Positions 6,852 to 8,484 of a DNA stretch of 8,484 nt are shown piece after piece. Numbering within the stretch: the stretch's first letter is position 1; the number at the start of each line of letters is the position of its first letter. Below the pieces are notes generated by a model that did no database searches, was not told where the DNA came from, and saw only the letters and a program-made list of their open reading frames with translations. This stretch comes from an uncultured Oscillospiraceae bacterium (GTDB taxonomy: Bacteria; Bacillota; Clostridia; Oscillospirales; Oscillospiraceae), in contig CAJULJ010000093.1 of the NCBI GenBank assembly GCA_910587395.1, positions 1 through 8,484 of the forward strand, given 5' to 3'. The position numbers and the translations under genes were made by a program.

Positions 6852-7466
6852 TTCTGAACGCTTGCCTCCAAATAGCACAGCGGCGCAAGGCTTCCGCCAA
6901 GCTGGGCTGCTTGTCTGATTTGAAAATTATGCTCCGAAACGAACCGTTCAAACCCTTCCGCAGTCCATTTGAAATAGACTTTGAACCCCGCCAGGGTCAG
7001 CAGCCGCGTCCTCAGACGGAACCCTGTGCCCCTTCCATGCACAAAAGTCGGCGCATACAAAATCCCGTTTGGCTTCAATACCCGCCTGATCTCCGTCAGC
7101 GCCAGCTCCGGGCGGGGCATGATGTGCAGGGCATTGGAGATCACCACGGCGTCAAAGCTGTCCGGCGCATAGGACAGGGCCGTGGCATCCTGGACGGAGA
7201 AATGCAGACGGCTGGAGCGGGGCGGTTTCCTGGCCTCCGCAATCATATTTTCAGAGAAATCCGTGGCCTCCCACAGACGGACACGTCCCGCCAGCCGGAA
7301 GGAGAGCTGCCAGCTGCCGCAGGCCGGCTCCAGCACATTCATACCTGGTCAGACCGGGACGTATCCTCTCACAGATCGCATCATAGAGTTTCCCGCTGTG
7401 TTTCATGAGCGGCCCATAGGATTTTGCCGTCCTCTGCCAAAATTCTTTGTTGTCTCCCTCTTTCAT
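6848..7466 (-). pseudogene. Class I SAM-dependent methyltransferase (UbiE-like), frameshifted
   Basis: Two overlapping frames make one protein of about 206 residues. The first runs from ATG 7466 (AAGGGAG just upstream) and reads MKEGDNKEFWQRTAKSYGPL up to PGLTR; the second resumes at 7342 with MNVLEPACGS and continues through ATDFSENMI, DSFDAVVISNALHI and RRVLKPNGILY to the stop at 6848. Two bases appear to be missing between 7343 and 7344. In addition, SAM motif I, expected as LELACGSGQ, reads LEPACGSWQ, so a glycine that contacts SAM is a tryptophan. Both defects together favour real decay over a single sequencing slip. It sits 24 nt after the DtxR-like gene and overlaps the ZIP gene by 4 nt. 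The methyl acceptor is unknown. Confidence 0.75.
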
Positions 7467-7490
7467 GGGTCGTTTCTCCCTTATCCCAGG

Positions 7491-7856
7491 TCACGCTCTG
7501 CCCGTCAGCCGCCTCCGGCAATGCTCCGGCAGATTCACCACCATCGTGCGCACAAAGTCCCGCGCTTCCTCCTCGGTCAAATCAAGCCCCATTGCCGGAA
7601 GCCGTTCACGAATCAGCTCGATACACTGGAGTATATCCTTTGCCAGCAGAAAGCCGGTATCTGTCAGGTAGATTTTCCCGTATTTCTCCCGCACCAGAAG
7701 ATTCATATCCATCAGAGTCGCCATCATTTTCGTGACAGAGGCTTTCGAGCAGTTCAAAGCCTTTGCCACGGCCTGCGTCCCCACGTCTGGAGTGCTTTTG
7801 CCCAATTCGTAGATCGCCAGCAAATAGCGGAGATGGGCTTCCCGTAATTCTGCCAT
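7491..7856 (-). CDS. Short DtxR/MntR-fold transcriptional regulator lacking classical metal ligands
   Basis: The 121-residue protein has the N-terminal winged helix of the DtxR family: LRYLLAIYELG (9-19), a helix-turn-helix about 26-48 (QAVAKALNCSKASVTKMM), a wing (EKYGKIYLTDTG), and a shortened dimerisation region. It is shorter than MntR (142) and has no SH3-like domain. Aligned by eye with Bacillus subtilis MntR, the metal ligands Asp8, Glu11, His77, Glu99, Glu102 and His103 fall on Arg10, Leu13, Ile79, Arg103, Val106 and Val107, so metal sensing by the known sites is not expected. The ATG at 7856 follows GAGGAGG; the same frame continues to 8039 but overlaps the Cys-rich gene. Being next to feoB, it may regulate Feo or act like FeoC; both are guesses. 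Confidence 0.8.
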   Translation of the reverse strand: MAELREAHLRYLLAIYELGKSTPDVGTQAVAKALNCSKASVTKMMATLMDMNLLVREKYGKIYLTDTGFLLAKDILQCIELIRERLPAMGLDLTEEEARDFVRTMVVNLPEHCRRRLTGRA

Positions 7857-7881
7857 AGAATGGTTCCTCCTCAAATGAGAG

Positions 7882-7926
7882 AAGACATGAGCAGATCCCG
7901 CTGCCCATGCCTCCTCACCATGTCTT
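7882..7926 (-). repeat. Inverted repeat in the gap between the Cys-rich peptide and the DtxR-like gene
   Basis: AAGACATG (7882-7889) and CATGTCTT (7919-7926) form a perfect 8-bp inverted repeat, and within it GCAG (7891-7894) pairs with CTGC (7901-7904). It fills much of the 85-nt gap before the DtxR-like gene. It may be an operator for autoregulation, or an RNA hairpin that sets the relative amounts of the feo and downstream messages. No U-tract follows. Confidence 0.4.
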
Positions 7927-7941
7927 GTAAGATTTGAAGTT

Positions 7942-8082
7942 TTAGTGACAGCCGCGGCAGTTCCCGCAGTCTCCATTGCAGCCTCCGCCGGACTTGCGGG
8001 ACTTCCACAGGGACCGGACAGCCAAAACCACAACGGCAATCAGTACGGCGATCACGATGATATTTCCCAAGATAGCAGGCAT
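7942..8082 (-). CDS. FeoB-associated Cys-rich membrane protein
   Basis: This 46-residue peptide was found by reading the - strand between feoB and the DtxR-like gene. It has one N-terminal membrane helix (about residues 4-22, starting MPAILGNIIVIAVLIA), a short basic stretch (KSRKS), and a Cys-rich tail with Cys35, Cys39, Cys42 and Cys45 followed by a terminal His46. That layout is the FeoB_associated family, found directly after feoB in many Firmicutes; it probably helps receive or pass ferrous iron at the inner face of the membrane, though the role is not proven. AAAGGAG lies 10-11 nt before the start. It begins 25 nt after the feoB stop, in the same operon. Confidence 0.9.
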   Translation of the reverse strand: MPAILGNIIVIAVLIAVVVLAVRSLWKSRKSGGGCNGDCGNCRGCH

Positions 8083-8107
8083 AACCAGTCGCTCCTTTCC
8101 CCGTTGG

Positions 8108-8484
8108 TTATCTTGCGGCAGCGGCCACAGAGCTTAACTGACGGGAGCGGTCCTCCCCCTGATAGCCCTTGCGGACCAGCAGGTAGATAATCGCGGCCAG
8201 GAGAGCCAGGGCCACAACAGTCCACAGATTGAAGCTGACCACCCCGGCGATCAGCCCGCCGATCTGGTAGACGATGAGAGCGGCCACATAGGCGAACACA
8301 CACATATAGCCGATGGCGAAGGTGGTCCACTTGGCGTTGTTCATCTCCCGTTTGATGGCGCCCATAGCGGCGAAACAGGGAGCGCAGAGCAGGTTGAAAA
8401 TCATGAAGCTATAGGCGGTAAGAGCGCCAAAGTCCGCTCCCACCATAGCCCAGATCTCCTCACCGTTCTCGCTGATCTCCCCAG
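8108..8484 (-). CDS. feoB: Ferrous iron transport protein B, C-terminal part
   Basis: The frame is open to the window edge, and about 125 C-terminal codons are present; the GTPase domain and first membrane helices lie outside. The visible segment (GEEIWAMVGADFGALTAYSF, then FNLLCAPCFAAMGAIKRE) is the last Gate-type region of FeoB with its conserved LLCAPC motif, a Cys proposed to line the iron path. Two more membrane helices (about AIGYMCVFAYVAALIVYQIG and LWTVVALALLAAIIYLLV) and a charged tail ending SSVAAAAR follow. FeoB drives GTP-dependent Fe2+ import across the cytoplasmic membrane, mainly in anaerobic conditions. It is the first gene of the - strand run seen here; feoA and the promoter would lie beyond 8484. 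Confidence 0.93.
   Translation of the reverse strand, partial: GEISENGEEIWAMVGADFGALTAYSFMIFNLLCAPCFAAMGAIKREMNNAKWTTFAIGYMCVFAYVAALIVYQIGGLIAGVVSFNLWTVVALALLAAIIYLLVRKGYQGEDRSRQLSSVAAAAR

Noticed and set aside
7340..7350. Programmed ribosomal frameshift in the methyltransferase gene
   Set aside because: There is no slippery heptamer or following structure, and the damaged SAM loop nearby points to decay.
7857..8039. N-terminal extension of the DtxR-like protein back to 8039
   Set aside because: The extension overlaps the FeoB-associated Cys-rich gene in another frame and is low in protein-like character; the GAGGAGG site fits the start at 7856.
1..8484. CRISPR arrays, tRNA or rRNA genes, insertion sequences
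   Set aside because: No regularly spaced repeats, cloverleaf-like segments, transposase frames or terminal repeats were seen.

Overview
The window looks like chromosomal DNA from an anaerobic gut-type Firmicute of class Clostridia, with the general flavour of Oscillospiraceae. The reasons are high-GC codon use with strong AGGAGG-type ribosome binding sites, a FeoB followed by a FeoB-associated Cys-rich membrane protein, a CopZ-like protein with an MCGMC metal loop, and a YbtPQ/IrtAB-type ABC pair preceded by a TetR regulator. The taxon is an inference; there is no rRNA gene or similar marker here.

Left half, + strand (1-4267): the C-terminal part of a TetR-type regulator, then two translationally coupled half-transporter ABC genes (514-2259 and 2253-3989) that should form a heterodimer, then the start of a MATE efflux gene that breaks off after about 50 codons. 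An identical 11-bp element (ATAGGTTAGCA) lies 27-28 nt before both the first ABC gene and the MATE gene. The first copy sits in a 19-bp match to the DtxR/IdeR iron-box consensus (15 of 19).

Right half, - strand, read from 8484 down to 4243: the feoB 3' end, FeoB-associated Cys-rich peptide, a short DtxR-fold regulator, a frameshifted SAM-methyltransferase, a ZIP-family metal transporter, a divergent ketopantoate-reductase-like oxidoreductase, a small unidentified membrane protein, a CopZ-like metal-binding protein, and the first 28 codons of a second methyltransferase. Spacings are mostly short (4-nt overlaps at 6848-6851 and 4323-4326), so much of it is probably one metal-related operon running out of feo.

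The two halves converge at about 4240-4260. There a + strand MATE gene and a - strand methyltransferase gene are both cut at the same place, which looks like a deletion that removed the 3' parts of two convergent genes. The DtxR-fold protein lacks every classical metal ligand expected by alignment with MntR. The theme is divalent metal handling: ferrous iron uptake (Feo), ZIP transport, a copper-type HMA protein, and an ABC pair whose family includes siderophore importers. No CRISPR array, RNA gene or insertion sequence was seen.
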